Source of the DNA: Epiperipatus broadwayi
Taxonomy: Eukaryota; Onychophora; Udeonychophora; Euonychophora; Peripatidae
Direction of reading: 5' to 3'
Assembly (NCBI GenBank): GCA_028023455.1
Contig: JAQFVV010000143.1
Coordinates: forward strand, 1,836,001 to 1,900,000
Length of the DNA stretch: 64,000 nucleotides
A model generated the notes under the pieces. That model did no database searches. It had not been told where the DNA came from and worked only from the letters and a program-made list of their open reading frames with translations. Positions 22,155 through 36,210 of this stretch are shown in pieces; the first letter of the stretch is position 1, and each line of letters opens with the position of its first letter. The position numbers and the translations under genes were made by a program.

Positions 22155-24080
22155 ATATACTTTCAAAAATAAAAACTTTATTTACATTTTAGTGTTGATA
22201 CAAGAGAAATCAATGATAGGTAAAATTAGGTGAATAATAAAGTCTCAATGAATACATATAAATATGGTATGCATACAATGTATATAAAGAAATCAAAAGT
22301 TGCAATAGGGCCATGAAGCACTACGACATATATATAACATGATTGAAATAGAATAAACTCCAAGTATAAATTATACTTGTATTCAATCAAATATTTAAAT
22401 TATAATAAACAAATTTAAAAATAGTTTAAGAATATTTAACATTCTTTTTTTAAATACTTTATGATTACATGCATATGAATGATTGTGTGTAAATATACAT
22501 TTATTATTTTGTATCAAAGATTTATTACCGTAATAATTGATAAATACATACACATATGTGTGTGTGCGTCATTAATGTGTTGATTTATATACTTCTTATT
22601 TAGATATATCTAAATATCTTCATTATATATTAGGAAATAGCTTTATTTTTTGATAAATTATTTATTGTGTTTACATACATGTGAGCAAACTATTTAAATG
22701 TAGTTTAGTATTTATTTTCTCTCACAGTCTTTACTATTTTTGTATTGCGATTAAAGAAGTGGTTAGTCTTCTGAAGCTGTTATCCAAAATAATCTTTGAC
22801 ACGCTGGTCTGAAATCATTTTTGACACTATGAGTGTCATTTACAGCTATCAGAGAAATACCAGACTCAAATGCATACATTATTCCCATTTAGAAGAGAAG
22901 ACTGATTGGAATATATAATCCAAATAAAGAGATGACATCAGCGTTGCTCACAGATTTTTCTGTGATCCCCACCCCCACCCAACTTAGTAATAGTGTCTGT
23001 GTTCGATCAGATGCTTGTATACATTTGTTTCACTTTTAATTTATTAAGGCGAATGTTTTTGCCCTCATTATTATGTATATTTCTGGAAATTAAATGTTTT
23101 ATTTCTGAGTACCTATTGAAAGATACATAACTAAATGCTATTTTTTGCATGTGAAACCTGACTATTATTGAACTATTTACTAAATAAAAATATTTAATCA
23201 ATTTTATTTTTTGACAAAACATATATTAAAATTATTTTATTAATACGAGTAACATTTTGATATAGTATATACAAGTAGTTTGTAATTTCTTTCTTCTTCT
23301 TAACGTAAAATATTTTTAGTAGGATTAACTTTCACCAACATCATCTTATGTTGCTGCTATTTTAATATGAATATTCGTAATAGGTTATTAAGAAAAAGTA
23401 TCCAAAAAAGATCAAAGAAAGAAAAACAAAATAAAAGACATATAAAAATAGATCCTTCTTATTGAAGATTATTAGAGAAAAAAGATGAAACTCATTAAAG
23501 ATTTTAGTATGTGAGGTGTGATCAATAGATGAAAAAGTTTACACATAGCTGTGACATCTGGATTAGCTTAATCTATATTTAATGATTGTGAAACCGCAAG
23601 ATTAAATTTTCTTACCATCTGCAAATTTTAAAACTTGCTTTCTTATTTCTTAATATCACAAGTAATATCTTCATAGATGGCAGGCAAAAAGGTTTTTTTT
23701 TTAATATTGTTAATTTAATGAGTCAATAAATGTATGCTGGAAATAATCTGTTAGAAAGATTTTTTAATTAACGAGTCTCTTGTTAAATAGCAATTAGATC
23801 AAGTAATGAAAATCAGCATCAATAGCAGCTTGCTACAAATTTTAACAAAATTATAGCATTTCGTATGGATTTGCTGAAAACTAATAAACTCATTATCACA
23901 AATAAAACAAATAAATACCTTTATTGTTTATAAATTTTTATTTTTAAAATTTTGTTAAGAAAGAAGCGCTGTATATAAGACAACAATAACAAAAAATATG
24001 AATAGAATCTGAATTCCTTTAATATCCTGTTTTTATAGTGTTGACATTAAAATCACACACATGCATGTATTTAATCAATT
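22155..24080. other. Mostly AT-rich; short unassigned patch
   Basis: A patch of more balanced composition lies at 22740-22990, including the run ccccacccccaccc, but it has no open frame or splice-bounded exon that I can defend. The rest shows nothing. Confidence 0.4.
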
Positions 24081-24083
24081 ATA

Positions 24084-24590
24084 GTGAAACCATATGCTCT
24101 TTATCAATATAGATTACTTCAATTTATGCTTTTCCATAAAAATATAAATAAGAACAATAAAATTCATAATTTTAATAAATCCACAATCACTTTTAGTTTG
24201 TATCTGAGTGGAAATCTAAAAGATTTACAAAATTTAAGAAAATTCATTAAAGTATCTTTTTTAAGCAATAAAATGAAAGTTGTAGAAAAAAAAAAAAAAC
24301 AGTTTTTATTTTGGGTCAAAAAAGTTTAAAAATTATATAAATAATTTATCTGAAATGGTTAACTACAAACAGGGATCACTGTATAGATTCTGAAATCAAT
24401 ATGAACTTAAAACATTAAGCAGTTCAAGAGTCCATATCTGCTGATAACAAGACTGCTATTATACATTTCTATATGGGAAAAATTATTGAAGAAAAGGATA
24501 TTATCCAGAGCAAGTATTTAATTGCAATGAAACTATTATTTTGAAGTGTCAACATCTCAAGAAGATTAAAAATATAACACTTCACTCTTT
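24084..24590 (+). pseudogene. pogo/Tigger-like transposase remnant, copy 2
   Basis: The frame from 24494 reads RKGYYPEQVFNCNETIIL. This matches the stretch around the first catalytic residue of Tigger/pogo DDE transposases, which in working members reads as an E-x-G-Y-x-PEQV-F-N-x-DET type motif. Here the catalytic Asp is replaced by Asn (codon AAT at 24526-24528). Just upstream, ADNKTAIIHFYMGKIIEEK in a shifted frame fits the preceding helix. The 5' part (24180-24330, with LSNKMKVVEKKKKQ) faintly resembles the N-terminal helix-turn-helix; that part is uncertain. Stops and frameshifts are present and the rest of the catalytic domain is absent. Confidence 0.65.
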
Positions 24591-24599
24591 GTTTTAATT

Positions 24600-26870
24600 T
24601 AAAAAATAAAAATATATTATAGTAAGTTTTTTATTTTTTTTTATTTTTTGAATAAATAAACATTCACACAATAAATATATAAGTAAACATGCTCTCTCAA
24701 TATATTATTATTAATAAATACATTGTTATTAAAATGTTGTTTATACTATAATCTTAATTTGTAGAAGCATATTATACTCATAAAAATGTCTGATATATGG
24801 TTCAGCATTAAATGTATCTTGGGGGGGTTATTTGCCTTTTATTGTATCTTTATTTAAAAGAAGATGTGGTAGTATTGTGGTTATTTAATATATATATATA
24901 TATATGTGTGTGTGTAAGGGTGCACATTGAAGTGTACTTTTTGCTAATAGTATAGTAAACAGTACATATTATAATCAAAGCTTATCAACAAAATGTAAGT
25001 TACTATCAGTGATATATGGAGCCTGGAACTAAATTTACAAGATATCATAGCTCCTTCATATATATTATTATATTTAAAAAATTAAATATAATTTGATATA
25101 ATGGAAAATGGTTTTTTAAAAAAAAAATCTATGTTTATAAGTCTATGGAAATTTTAGTAAAGTACTTAAACTTTGATTCCTTCAGAAATTTTTTATTCTA
25201 TTATAAATACCTCTACTTCTATCCATTCAGTGTACCTTTTTAAACTACTGTTGCTAATAATTTAGTCAGTACAGGAAAATGTGTTCTTTTTTATTATACT
25301 ATTTCAATAAAATTAATTTTGCTAGTTCAATATTTTTTCCTCATATTTTCTTCTCATAAAGTCATAAATAAACAACTGAAAATCAATTTCTATCATTTTT
25401 ATTCTTCTATCATAACATTTCTTTCATTTCCCATTTAATTTATCCTTTTCCTTTCTCAACATTCATTATTCAAAACATAAATGCTAAAAATAATGTTTAA
25501 ATCACTATTTTTTTTAAAAAAATCATCTATTGCTTATTAAATTGAAAGTCAATATTATAAATATTAAAATATTACATTTCTTGTCCCAAATGTTTCAACC
25601 ATATTTACAACTTTTTTCAATGATTTTTAAACAATATAAAATATTAATATAAATTTACTATTATATGACTGAAAAAATAAAATAAACAACTTTGATATTA
25701 TATATATGTATGTATATATAATTACTAAATTGAAAAGATTTTTTCCCCTTTAAAAAAAAAAAAAAGCAGAAAAAATTGATATATTTTCATGTTTTTGTTT
25801 TTGCATTTTAACTTTTTTTCTCCAATTAAATAATTTATATACTGTGCCATTACAATTTGGTCACTAGCCAAATTTATAGTAATGTACATGTAGAAAAGGT
25901 AAACCAAAAATCATCATCACAATTTTATATAATCATAAAAGAAGCTGTAGGGCATCCAAGTTCAAACCCTTCCAGATCAAAATTTCAAAAGCTTTAAACA
26001 GAAAGAATGGGACAACAATTATATGCTTTATTTGTGTGTGTGTTGATAGAAAGGTAATACACACATTTAAACTATTTAATATTTAAATTTTCTGTTAAAA
26101 AGCAAAGTTATAATGCATACATATAGGCAATGTATGTGTAAATTATTTATTTGTTTTATATTTCAAATATTCAACATTTTAACTTTCTTTAAAACTAAGC
26201 TATGCTTGATCAAGTCTAACATTTTATTCTATACTTCTATTTTGCTTTTCTTTAATTATAAGTGGGATTTAAAAGTTACAGATTTAATTAAATAATTGGG
26301 TTATAATTACTAAGCTAGCAATTATGTTATTTAAGGTTAGTTTATGAATGATTTGAAAGAATGAAGGATGTGTGTACATTACATACAAAATTTTACATTT
26401 CCTAAATATTGAAAGAAAAGGAAGTATTAAATCTGTCAAATTATTTTTTTTTTTGTACAATTTTTTTTGTTAAAAGAGGAAATCTGTTTAATCAGATATC
26501 GATCTTTATAGCAATTTTTTTTTGTAAATGATTGTTCCACTTTGGAATCTTATAATGAGTCAGAACTCTAATTTTTGAAATTGTCTTATCAAGATCTAAA
26601 GAAGGAAGCTCAAAGATTTGAAGTGTTACCTGGATGTTAAAAAGAAAAAAAAAACAAAAGAAAGGAAATAACAATTGAGTCTTTTTTTTTTTTTAAAACA
26701 AAAGTGTCTGGAAAAAAGGATTAAACTTTTCAGTTGAAAAATACTTTGGTTGAAAATAAATTAGAGATCTAATTAAACAAATTTGTCCAAAAATAGCAAG
26801 TGATGCTATCTCTGATTGGTTAAGGTAGCTAAAAATTGGATATAAAAAGCTGTTTTGAATTATTATTAAG
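24600..26870. other. AT-rich stretch with simple repeats
   Basis: It contains a (TA)n(TG)n tract near 24890-24916 and long A or T runs. A B-box-like aagttcaaacccttcc lies at 25958-25973 without a convincing A box. No gene is seen. Confidence 0.45.
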
Positions 26871-26879
26871 ATTATTATT

Positions 26880-27400
26880 GTGATTGATTCAGATTGTTAA
26901 AATATCAAATTTGAATGTTGAAAATATAAGAAATGGCGGGCTAGAAAAATTATATGTATATTCCATTTGCCGGACCATCTGGGGAAGCTGCACATCACAT
27001 AGGAAAGAAAAGATGTCTAAAATAATATTCTACACCTTTCAACTGACCAGAGAAATAAGATGTTTTTAATAGAAGGAAGAAAGCATTCACCTGCATTCAA
27101 AGAAGATGAATTAATCTACTGATAAATATTAATCATCAAGTCCAATTAATTGTTACAACAACTGATTTTAAACTCAAGAAAATTTACAAATGGGAAAACA
27201 ACTGCTGTATTTCATCCACATGCTTGACAGGAAGAAAAATTAATATAATGATTTCCAAATTGTCCACTAAAGCAAATAACCTCAATAGAGTCATCATCAT
27301 TAAATAGTTATACACCTCGAGAAAGAGATTGTTCCCACATAGTAGCTGCAGAAATATAGACAAGTTTGAACCCTTGGAAATTCGCCACAAACAAAAGATC
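26880..27400. other. Unassigned block of more balanced composition
   Basis: The region holds two short open frames, 26884-27069 on the plus strand and 27184-27390 on the minus strand. Neither resembles a protein I know and neither is bounded by good splice sites. It could be an old repeat. Confidence 0.25.
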
Positions 27401-27409
27401 GGTAATATG

Positions 27410-28695
27410 ACTTTTTATATCTATTTTCTTTATGATATCAGTCTTAATAAACATTTTAGCAATAAAGTGATATATTTTATTTAAAGAACTTTTAAAGACT
27501 ATTCAGATCGATTAAAAACAAGAATGTCTTACTTATAATAACTTTGAGCTTCATAAATTATCTTGAATGTATCAAAATTATATGTTTATTAATTTTACAG
27601 TTATGAAATATGAATATGTAAAACAATTTTTTTTTAATGGTATTATGATTTTAGTTTTAACTAATATTATTATTTTGGTTTTAATAATATTTTGTTATTA
27701 TGGGATAAAACACGCACATACATAATAATATTTTTATATGTGTATAATTGGAAGTGAATGTGGAATAATGAGTAGTATTAGAATATTAGATTATTTTGTT
27801 TCAAGTTCAGTATAGATTTCAGCGCTTGGAAGGGAGGGGGAGAAAATAATTTAAAACTTTTTTCTAAAACTTGCTCTTTCAATTTTACTAACATTTTTTT
27901 TTACATTCTATTTACATGTTGGATTTTAAAGTATGTGTGCTAATGAGCAGATAATATTTTTTGTCTTGAAATACTTTTCATGGTCAATGTGACAAAATAC
28001 ATTTGAAGGGAAAGGGGGAAGAACTTAAAATTAATCTGAGGATTGTTATATAATCAATTATTATCATTATTATTATTCATGTCAATTTTCATATTTATCT
28101 AGAAATTTTATGTATATGTTAGAACTGTAGTAATAAATATTAGTTTGTTTTATTAAACGAGGCGTATATATTTCATTAAGTGTAGTCTTGGTTAAGTGTG
28201 ATTATTCATCATCATCAATGGTTGAATATTAGTTATTTAAGATATAAGTAAATATGCTAAAATTAAGCAATAATTATGAATTTCTTTATAAAAATTAGTT
28301 TTATATTTAGGCTTAGTCCTAGAGCTGTAGTTGAAACCCTTGTCATTATCGTTATTATTATCATCATCATCATCGTCATCAAGATTTTAATTAATGAGCT
28401 GTTTAACTGTTTAAAGGCCATAAATAAATATTGATTTTATAATATTTAGTGATTTCTTAGTATTATTATAACCACATCCCATCATCTATTTCATGCAAGG
28501 ATTAGTGAATTGCCATCCTAAATTAGTTATATATATAATCTGAGCTAGTGAACTTAGAAAATATTGAAACACATTTGTTATGTTATGATCTGAGAAATGA
28601 TTTATGTTCAATGAACTCCACTGTGGTTTAAAGATGTTTTACTTTTACCTAACTATTAGTGCTTCTAGTGATATGGCTCAAAAAGCAAAATCTTC
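27410..28695. other. AT-rich stretch without recognisable feature
   Basis: A short (ATC)n-like tract lies near 28350-28380. Nothing else is seen. Confidence 0.5.
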
Positions 28696-28704
28696 CATTT
28701 TATT

Positions 28705-28815
28705 ATAAATAAAGTACCAAGAAGGGATTCAAACCCGGTACATGTGAAAGGTTATTAGATATAACCGTGTCTAGATTCAGATAATCTAGTGGCGCCCTGC
28801 TAGACCATATTCACT
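28705..28815 (-). repeat. tRNA-like SINE fragment with GGCGCC motif
   Basis: On the minus strand a near-ideal B box gggtttgaatccc lies at 28724-28736. Upstream of it on that strand is a segment containing gggcgccactagattatctg. The same segment, diverged, recurs at 60475-60525 (gcctggtggcgccctaga). This suggests a second SINE family distinct from the 113-bp one. Confidence 0.5.
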
Positions 28816-28829
28816 TAGTATTTGTTTAA

Positions 28830-31150
28830 ACATGCACTTAACATCAAACCAAGAAATGAAAGTGGATAAAACCTACTGCCTGTATACCGGAGTTATATTT
28901 TATTGAATTACTAGTGTACTCACTTCACGTGATTTCATATAATACTGGTTATTAATAATTTGATCAACCTTTAATTTTGATATTTTGAACCTTTACTTAT
29001 GATCATTCTATGGACTACTCAGGTATGGTAATATCTTTTTTTTGAAATCATTTATTTAGGTTACAATACATATTGGTAATATGTAATTTATATATAATAG
29101 TATATATGTATTAATGTTTTATATTGTTTAACTGTTTAAAAGTTTTTTAAACACATTCTTAGATCATAATTAAATTTTTTTTACATGTTTTATTTTTAGT
29201 TGTACATTTGAATGGGAAAAAAATTATTCACTATTTTATTTTCATGTTTTTTAAAAATTTTGTCAAAAGCTGCAACTTTAAAAAATCAGAATTAATCTAA
29301 AAATATCATCTTTGAAAATTAAAAAAAAGAATAGGCAGAAATATTTAATAAAAAAGTTCTCTAAGAAATCTATATTTAAGAAAAATTTTTGTTAAAGCAC
29401 GAGATCAAATAATTAAAATATTTTTTGAAATGTTAAAATTCAATATTTAATGTGGAACAAGGAAAAATAAATAATAAGACAGTTTTTGACAGTATTTTTT
29501 ATTTATTAGATATCTGTTTAAAATCTGATTGGCTTTCTCTGTTATAATTGTGCATGTGAGAAAGGCTAGCATACTTTCAATTTATTATATAAATATTAGT
29601 AAATTTTTATTTGAATATTTTTTGTTAAAAAATTAATGTATTTATATAAAATCCAAATATAAATATGTACTTATTAAGAAACAAATATTTAATAATTTTA
29701 CAAAAATTAAAGAACAAATAAGCAATAAATTTGAACTTATTTTTCTGTTTTTTTTTTACAATATAAACTAGAGACTTAAAAATACTTTAGGAAGAATTGA
29801 AAGTTTTTATGATTAAAACAGCAACTTTTACTAAAGATAAAAAAATATTTAAAATATTGATAATTGTGTTTTGATGCTTATTTCACCAGAGATTCAAACC
29901 TTTGTACCCAACATAATGTCAGTATAACTAACTACTTCTAAATATGTATGACAATTTCATCACCAGAAGTAGAGACAAAAATAATTACAAAAATAATATA
30001 AATGAATTTCACATCCACAAATATGTTCACATATTTCACAGGCTGGTCTTTAGTCTATTCTGTCCTTTAACTTCTCTTACAATGAATATTATTTTTTTAA
30101 AGATTTCAATACTATAACTTTCCACTGTATTCTAATTTTCATTCATATCTTTTTTCTACAATAAAAGCAATTGATATTACAATGTAAAATGTGCAATTTT
30201 GAATCATCCTTATAATTGATGTTATTTCATCCATAAAATTTATAATCAAGTTGACCATAAAGTAAGATCAAAAATGAAATGATTTTCAAAGCTGAAAACA
30301 AATTTTGAACTTTTTTTAAGGAAACATTCTTTAATTTATTACTGCTTTTTCAAAAATCCATGTAGCACTTGTTAAATCTAAATAACTTTGTTCATTAATT
30401 AAAAAAGGCATCTTAAACAACAATTAGTGTCAATTTGATTAAAATGCTTTTATTATCCATCTTGTGTTTTTAACACCATCATTATTTACATTAGCAAAAT
30501 ATTTTTGGTATTCACAGAAATGGCTTTATTTCGTAAAAAATTTCTAATTAATAAATAACATTAAATTTTTTTAATGAGAAATTATTTTTTTATAAGAAAC
30601 ATAAGAATGTGTGAATTAAGTTTTAGAATTTTCTGATGCATGTAGTTGCAACAATGTTTTGTTTAGATTGCATCTGCCAGTTAGTGTTGCTAGAAACATT
30701 GGTAATTAAAAATATATTGCAGATTTATTATCAGTATTGCTAGAAATATATATTACTACTGATCGATCTACATTGCCAAAATACGTTTAAGTAGTATACA
30801 TACAAATTCAAAAATTTTTTTATCTTTTATTTATGAAAATTTTTTCCCAACATATATATAATATATTACAATCAAATCTCTCTTTTTTATTATTTAGTTG
30901 GATCTTCAGCAACTTTTTAATGAAAAATAATAATAAAGTTGATTAAGACTATTTTTAATTTTTTTTAATGAGATTTATTAATTCATAAATACTTTTTACA
31001 ATATTCAAATATAATTTTGGTTTTAAAAAAGATGAACATTACAAATGATGATTTTTCCAATAAAAATATTATTCTTTCTCATTAACATGTGTGACTAGTA
31101 ATATTTTTAAATTATATTTACAGAAAAAGAAAAGATATACAGCATTATCT
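28830..31150. other. AT-rich stretch; one tRNA-like fragment
   Basis: At 29885-29940 the minus strand has a B-box-like aggtttgaatctc (29889-29901) and an A-box-like tagttagttatactg (29920-29934), a possible SINE head. Otherwise nothing is seen. Confidence 0.4.
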
Positions 31151-31155
31151 TATTT

Positions 31156-31466
31156 GACCACTAAACATCACATAATCACCATTCCTTATGCTTGCTCAAG
31201 CTGTTAAAACAGGCAAAGCTCTTCATACAGTAGTGCCAGTCAGTGCAAGCCAGAATAATCAATGCAAAAAGGTTTGTGCATAAAATCCCTATCTAGTGCA
31301 GTGCTTTCAGATCCAAGGCTCTTCACTGATGAAAGCCACAAGCTAGAAACTAGTCTGGAGATATTGGATGAGTAGGCACTAAGATATGAAATTTATGCAC
31401 AAACCTTCTTGCATTTATTGATTATTCTGGCTTGCACTGAGTGGCACTACTGTTTGGAGAGTTTTT
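31156..31466. repeat. Palindromic dispersed repeat, copy B (best preserved)
   Basis: The two halves are inverted: agtgccagtcagtgcaagcc with ataatcaatgcaaaaagg on the left pairs with ccttcttgcatttattgatt and ggcttgcactgagtggcact on the right. Between them is gtgctttcagatccaaggct. It starts gaccactaaacatcac. This copy gives the clearest view of the family also seen at 15.1, 33.7-34.2 and 54.3 kb. Confidence 0.8.
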
Positions 31467-31479
31467 CCTGTTCTTATCT

Positions 31480-33720
31480 TATTTGATAACATAAATTGGT
31501 TCAAAAAAATTTGTTGGTCACAGTAGAAAACGATTGTGAATACTAGATTTTTATGTTGATTTTAAATAAGAAAACATCTTAATTAGGACCTAATTGTTCA
31601 ATAAATATCCATTTATTGATGTACTCAATGTCAGATAATCAGAGACATAATGCAATTCATAATCACAATAAAAATAATAAATCTAGTTTGTTTCAAATAA
31701 ACAATGTATTTATCTTTGTTTTTATACTAACTATAAAAGTGGTAAAAATAGTATAAAATATATGCCTCATATTTTGACATGTATTGTTAAGTCTTTTCTA
31801 TATATAGAAATTTGTAAATGGTATTATATATGAAAAGAAATTTCAGTAACATCAACAAAAATAATTAATAAAAAAATAAACTATAATTAGCAATTTCATT
31901 ATCAAATTTAATATATTTTGTTGTGCATTCTTTGGATGGCTTCTAGTGGAATTTGGTAATATTTAGATATTTTTATTTTAATGTCTATATTTTTATTTTT
32001 CATTATATTTCTTCATTTTTAACATACTTTTTACAAATATAAATTTAAAAAATAGTATTTCAACTTTGCAAATATAGATATAATCAAAATATATGTGGAA
32101 TAAAATAAAATTTATTTAAACTTCATTTCTATCACTAAAACTATAAAGCAACAAAATTCTATTTTAAATTTTGAAATTCCTCTTATAACTTCAAAAAAAT
32201 TACAAAAAATAAACTTATGATATTGTTGAGGGCTTTTTTTTTTGCTAATTATTACATTCCCATAATTTGAATTTCTCAGAATATATATTTTCAAATAAAA
32301 TCTTTATTTAAACATTATATTTTTATCAGCAACAAACTTATGATTTTAAATTTCAATTTTTTTTTTTTATAAAAGATAGATCATGCAACCATAATGATTA
32401 TTTTTATAACAAAGACCTTTTACTTCAAAGCAAGGTCATTGACTTTGAAAATCAATCCCCTGCTCTACATTAAACTTTTTTCTATATAACACTGACATCT
32501 AGTGGTGTAAATTGACATTTATAATTCAATATTTCATAGTTCATGTTTTTGCCATTAAATAAATGCAATACTGGCAAACTAATGCTACAGATAGTTGCAA
32601 GTCAGCCACTTTAATTAAACCTTCTGATTGTAATTCCATAAAGCAACCTGCAAGATTGCAGAGCTCATTAGAGGAGGATTAATATTGTATTTTTTTAAAA
32701 AAACAAACAAAACAAAGACATTTCTTTTCTAGTATTTTTTTTTTTTTTAAAAAAAAAAAAAGGTAAATAAAAGAATAAGTAAAAATAGATAAGTTAATGT
32801 GTCTTGGTTTTCTTTTTTTTTTATTAAAAAAAAAGCAATAATAATTTTTCACTTTTTAAATGAATAAATGAGAAAGATAATTGATAAATTAAAACATTAC
32901 AGTTTTACTGAATTGAATAGTTGCTGTTCAAAGCACTAATGGTTGCTCTGGAAACTAACATTAAAATTTAGTTAATATATCTTTTTTATTATTAATTTTA
33001 TTATTATTTTTTTTACTTTTATTAAGATTTTGATTTGAATTACAGATAACTGAATGTGTGGTTATCAAGTCATGAATGTAGGCAAAGGAAGATACTGTAT
33101 TAACTATATACATGCTGCTAATTTAAAAAATGCTTGTGAGAGTGTACATAATATTTAAAGTAATTGGGACCTTTATCATTATCAAATATTGTAGTTATGT
33201 TTTTCATATAACAAAAAAAGTAAAGACTTTGTAAATTAAGAATTCACTTAAAACTATTAAAATGTTTTGTATATCTCTTATAATTTTATTTTTAAAATAT
33301 CAAATTCTATACAAAAAAATTGTATGTATTTTTATATGAGAAAAAACAATTAAACATAAGCATCTGGTAAAAAAGTAAGCAATGTTTTAAATTTATTTAT
33401 TGTTTTACTATTTTCATTAACACTTACTTACTAAATTAAAATATTTTTAAAAAGCATTTCATTATCTAATTCACATTTTAGGTTGGACAAATCATTTTTT
33501 ACATATTCTTTACCAACTAAAAGGGTTTTCCTAGACTAATTTTATGCAATTGCAAATAATGGTATTGGAACTATTATGATTTGGGCATCTATGTAAATAA
33601 CAACTCTGCAGGAATATATCTATTTAAATTTTTTGGGAGATCTGATTCATTCAGGGTGCAAATGTTTTTCAGACATTATTTTACTATACAAAAAAAGACT
33701 AATGGCTTTATTTCTTAGGA
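31480..33720. other. AT-rich stretch without recognisable feature
   Basis: Long A and T runs occur (32740-32762, 32812-32834). A slightly balanced patch near 32390-32680 is unassigned. No gene is seen. Confidence 0.45.
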
Positions 33721-33730
33721 GTTCTTAAGA

Positions 33731-34200
33731 AGGCAAAACTCTCCTTACAGTAGTGCCACAGTGCAAGCCTTAGTAATCAATGGATGCCAGAAGGCTTATG
33801 CATAAAATCCCTATCTAGTGCCTACTCATCCAATATCCCCAAACTAGTTTTTAGTATGTGGTGTTCTGCGAGCACTGCATCTAGATCTTAGGATCTAATG
33901 TAGCCCTCCAGCAACCACCTTTTATCTCTACTTTAACTACAAAACTATGAGTCTAAAATTGAAAACACAATAATATTTTCAATCCAAGCTCATTATCTTA
34001 TATAATCATATAGGCCTGAACTTAGTTCAGTACTCTTGCTTTTGGTGTCTTTGGTTTTTTAATAGCCATAACCACCACTATCCTATTAGACAGGATTGGT
34101 ATTAAACCACTAACCATCACATTATTACCATTTCTTATGCTTTCTCATAACTGTTATTAAAACAAGCATAAGAAATGGTGATCATGTGATGTTTAGTTCT
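33731..34200. repeat. Palindromic dispersed repeat, copy C (rearranged)
   Basis: The part 33731-33900 matches the left half of copy B (agtgccacagtgcaagcc, tttatgcat... motifs). A separate palindrome at 34105-34199 is formed by accatttcttatgct against agcataagaaatggt and by catcac against gtgatg, the terminal sequences of the family facing each other. About 200 nt of unrelated sequence lie between them. Confidence 0.65.
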
Positions 34201-34224
34201 TAAGAAGTTCAATCACCAGAACTA

Positions 34225-34300
34225 TAAGTATCAGAATCAATCTGGGGACTTCTTGATCCCCAAGTCAATACTCTTCCAACTATGCCAAACCATAAAGGGC
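34225..34300 (-). repeat. tRNA-like SINE head
   Basis: On the minus strand an A-box-like tggcatagttggaagag (34271-34287) is followed at normal spacing by a B-box-like ccagattgattctg (34231-34244), with ttggggatcaag between them as an anticodon-arm relic. It is degenerate and not a working tRNA. Confidence 0.55.
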
Positions 34301-34309
34301 ATTTTACTA

Positions 34310-35020
34310 TATGATAATATTCCAATTTATAACATTCTTGAAGTCAAACATTGGCTTGAGGAATATAAAGGTGATGTCACACATTTCCCATAAATCTTTT
34401 GAATAACTGATTTAAATATCACTGAATCTTTATTAGGATTTTATTAATCGAGGTGAGAGATTGATATATTCCCCAATATCTTTTAATAAATTTGAGGCTT
34501 ATATTCATGTAGAACGTCTCAGAATTTCTTTAGGCAATGTTCAGCTATATATAATAACAATTTTTGAAGTAATAGTATAAAGAGAAAAAAATCTTTTTTA
34601 AAAAATTATGTTTCAGTTTTTTATAATATTGATTGTTTTTCCAAGTGGTGTGTATTATTGTTAATTTAAATTTCAAAAATTTTAAAATATTTTTACACTT
34701 AGCATTGAAAAACAAATAAACTAAGAATGTTATTGTAAAATTATTTAGATTAACTAAAAAAAAAATATTGAGAGCTTTAAGCTTGTATTTATATTGTGTG
34801 AATATAGCATATGGTGATTCCTTATACTTTTTTTAGTAAGAGAATTGGAAGTTTTTGTGATAACTCTATATTATTTCAGGAAGAAACTGAAAAGACTGTT
34901 TAATAATTTTATTTTCATTAATAGAGTGAAATTATTTAGGTATATAATTTTTTAAAATTGTTAAAATAATTTGCATAAAAAATATAATTACAATAATTGA
35001 AGCAAACTTTATTATTATTT
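34310..35020. other. AT-rich stretch without recognisable feature
   Basis: No coding or repeat signal is seen. Confidence 0.5.
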
Positions 35021-35029
35021 TTTTTAAAA

Positions 35030-36210
35030 ACAAACAAAAACATTCTATATTGTCAAATAAACAGGCTTCTATCTTCTCCACTCTACAATTCTTCAGCCAT
35101 CCATATCATTGAAAATCTAAAGGTGCAATGCTCAAAGCCTATGTTTATTGTCATACCTGTATTGACTTTAAGTCACTCTGACCCCTCACATATTAGACCT
35201 TAATATGTCCATTCAAATATACAGAAGTAATGATGGGAAAAATTCAGACTGAATATGTAATATTTAAATGCATGTATATTGTCTATAGTAAATGTAATTA
35301 TAAGGGACTTGAACTCAGACGTTCAAGTTCCATACAACTATACCCTCCATCTTATACAACCAGCACATATAACCAAATGATCTTCAATATAGATATTTTG
35401 TGCTGAACCAGCACTTATCAGTTGATCAGATCAACTTGGGTATGACAATAATATTAGCATCAACAAGGACTTTGAGCATTCTATCATCAGATTTTCATTG
35501 ATATGGGTGGCTGAAGAATTGGAGAGTGTAGAACTTTAAAACTTGTCCATTAAACTGAGCACTGATTGTATATATATATGTGGGGGTAGTGATCTGGACC
35601 AACTGATGAGTGTTGGTTCAGCACAGAATCATTTTTTCATATGTATGTGATCATATGTGTCAGTTATAAAAGATGGAGTGGATTGTTGTAGGGAATTTGA
35701 AAGTCAGAGTTCAAGTCCCTTATAATTACATTAAGTTTAGCATAGACAATATACACGTATTTAAATATTACAATTCAGCCTCTATTCTGACCATCCCTCT
35801 TCTGTATATTTAAATGGACATATTTAGGTCCTATATGTGAAAGATCAGAGTGATTTAAAGTCAACATGGGTATGACAATAAATATTGGCATCAACAAAGG
35901 CTTTAAGTATTTCATACTCGGATTTTCAATGGTATGGATGGCCGAAGAGTTGAAAAGCAGAGAAGATTGAAGCTTGTCCATTAAAGCTTGAGCATTTGCT
36001 ATCTTAATATAAACTGAGCACTGATTGTATACATGTGTGGGAAATGGTTATCTGGCTCAACTGATGAATAATTAGTCCAGCATAAAATGGATAAGGTATT
36101 TTGGAGATCATTTATTTTTTCACTTGTGGCCCATGTGTATCGGTTATATAGAGATAGTTTTGGGAAACTTGAAAGTCTGAATTCAAGTTCCTTCTAATTT
36201 TATTAAGTTT
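35030..36210. repeat. Cluster of one dispersed repeat in both orientations
   Basis: At least three copies are present: about 35030-35400 on the minus strand, and 35450-35745 and 35750-36210 on the plus strand. Each plus copy has tcagagtgatttaaagtcaa, actgagcactgattgtat, a ctgg-ctcaactgatgag motif and gaaagtc-gagttcaagtccc, the last being a B-box match (35702-35715). The 21.4-kb repeat is a further copy. Junctions read straight from one copy into the next near 35720-35750 and 36190, so a tandem arrangement is likely. Confidence 0.7.
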
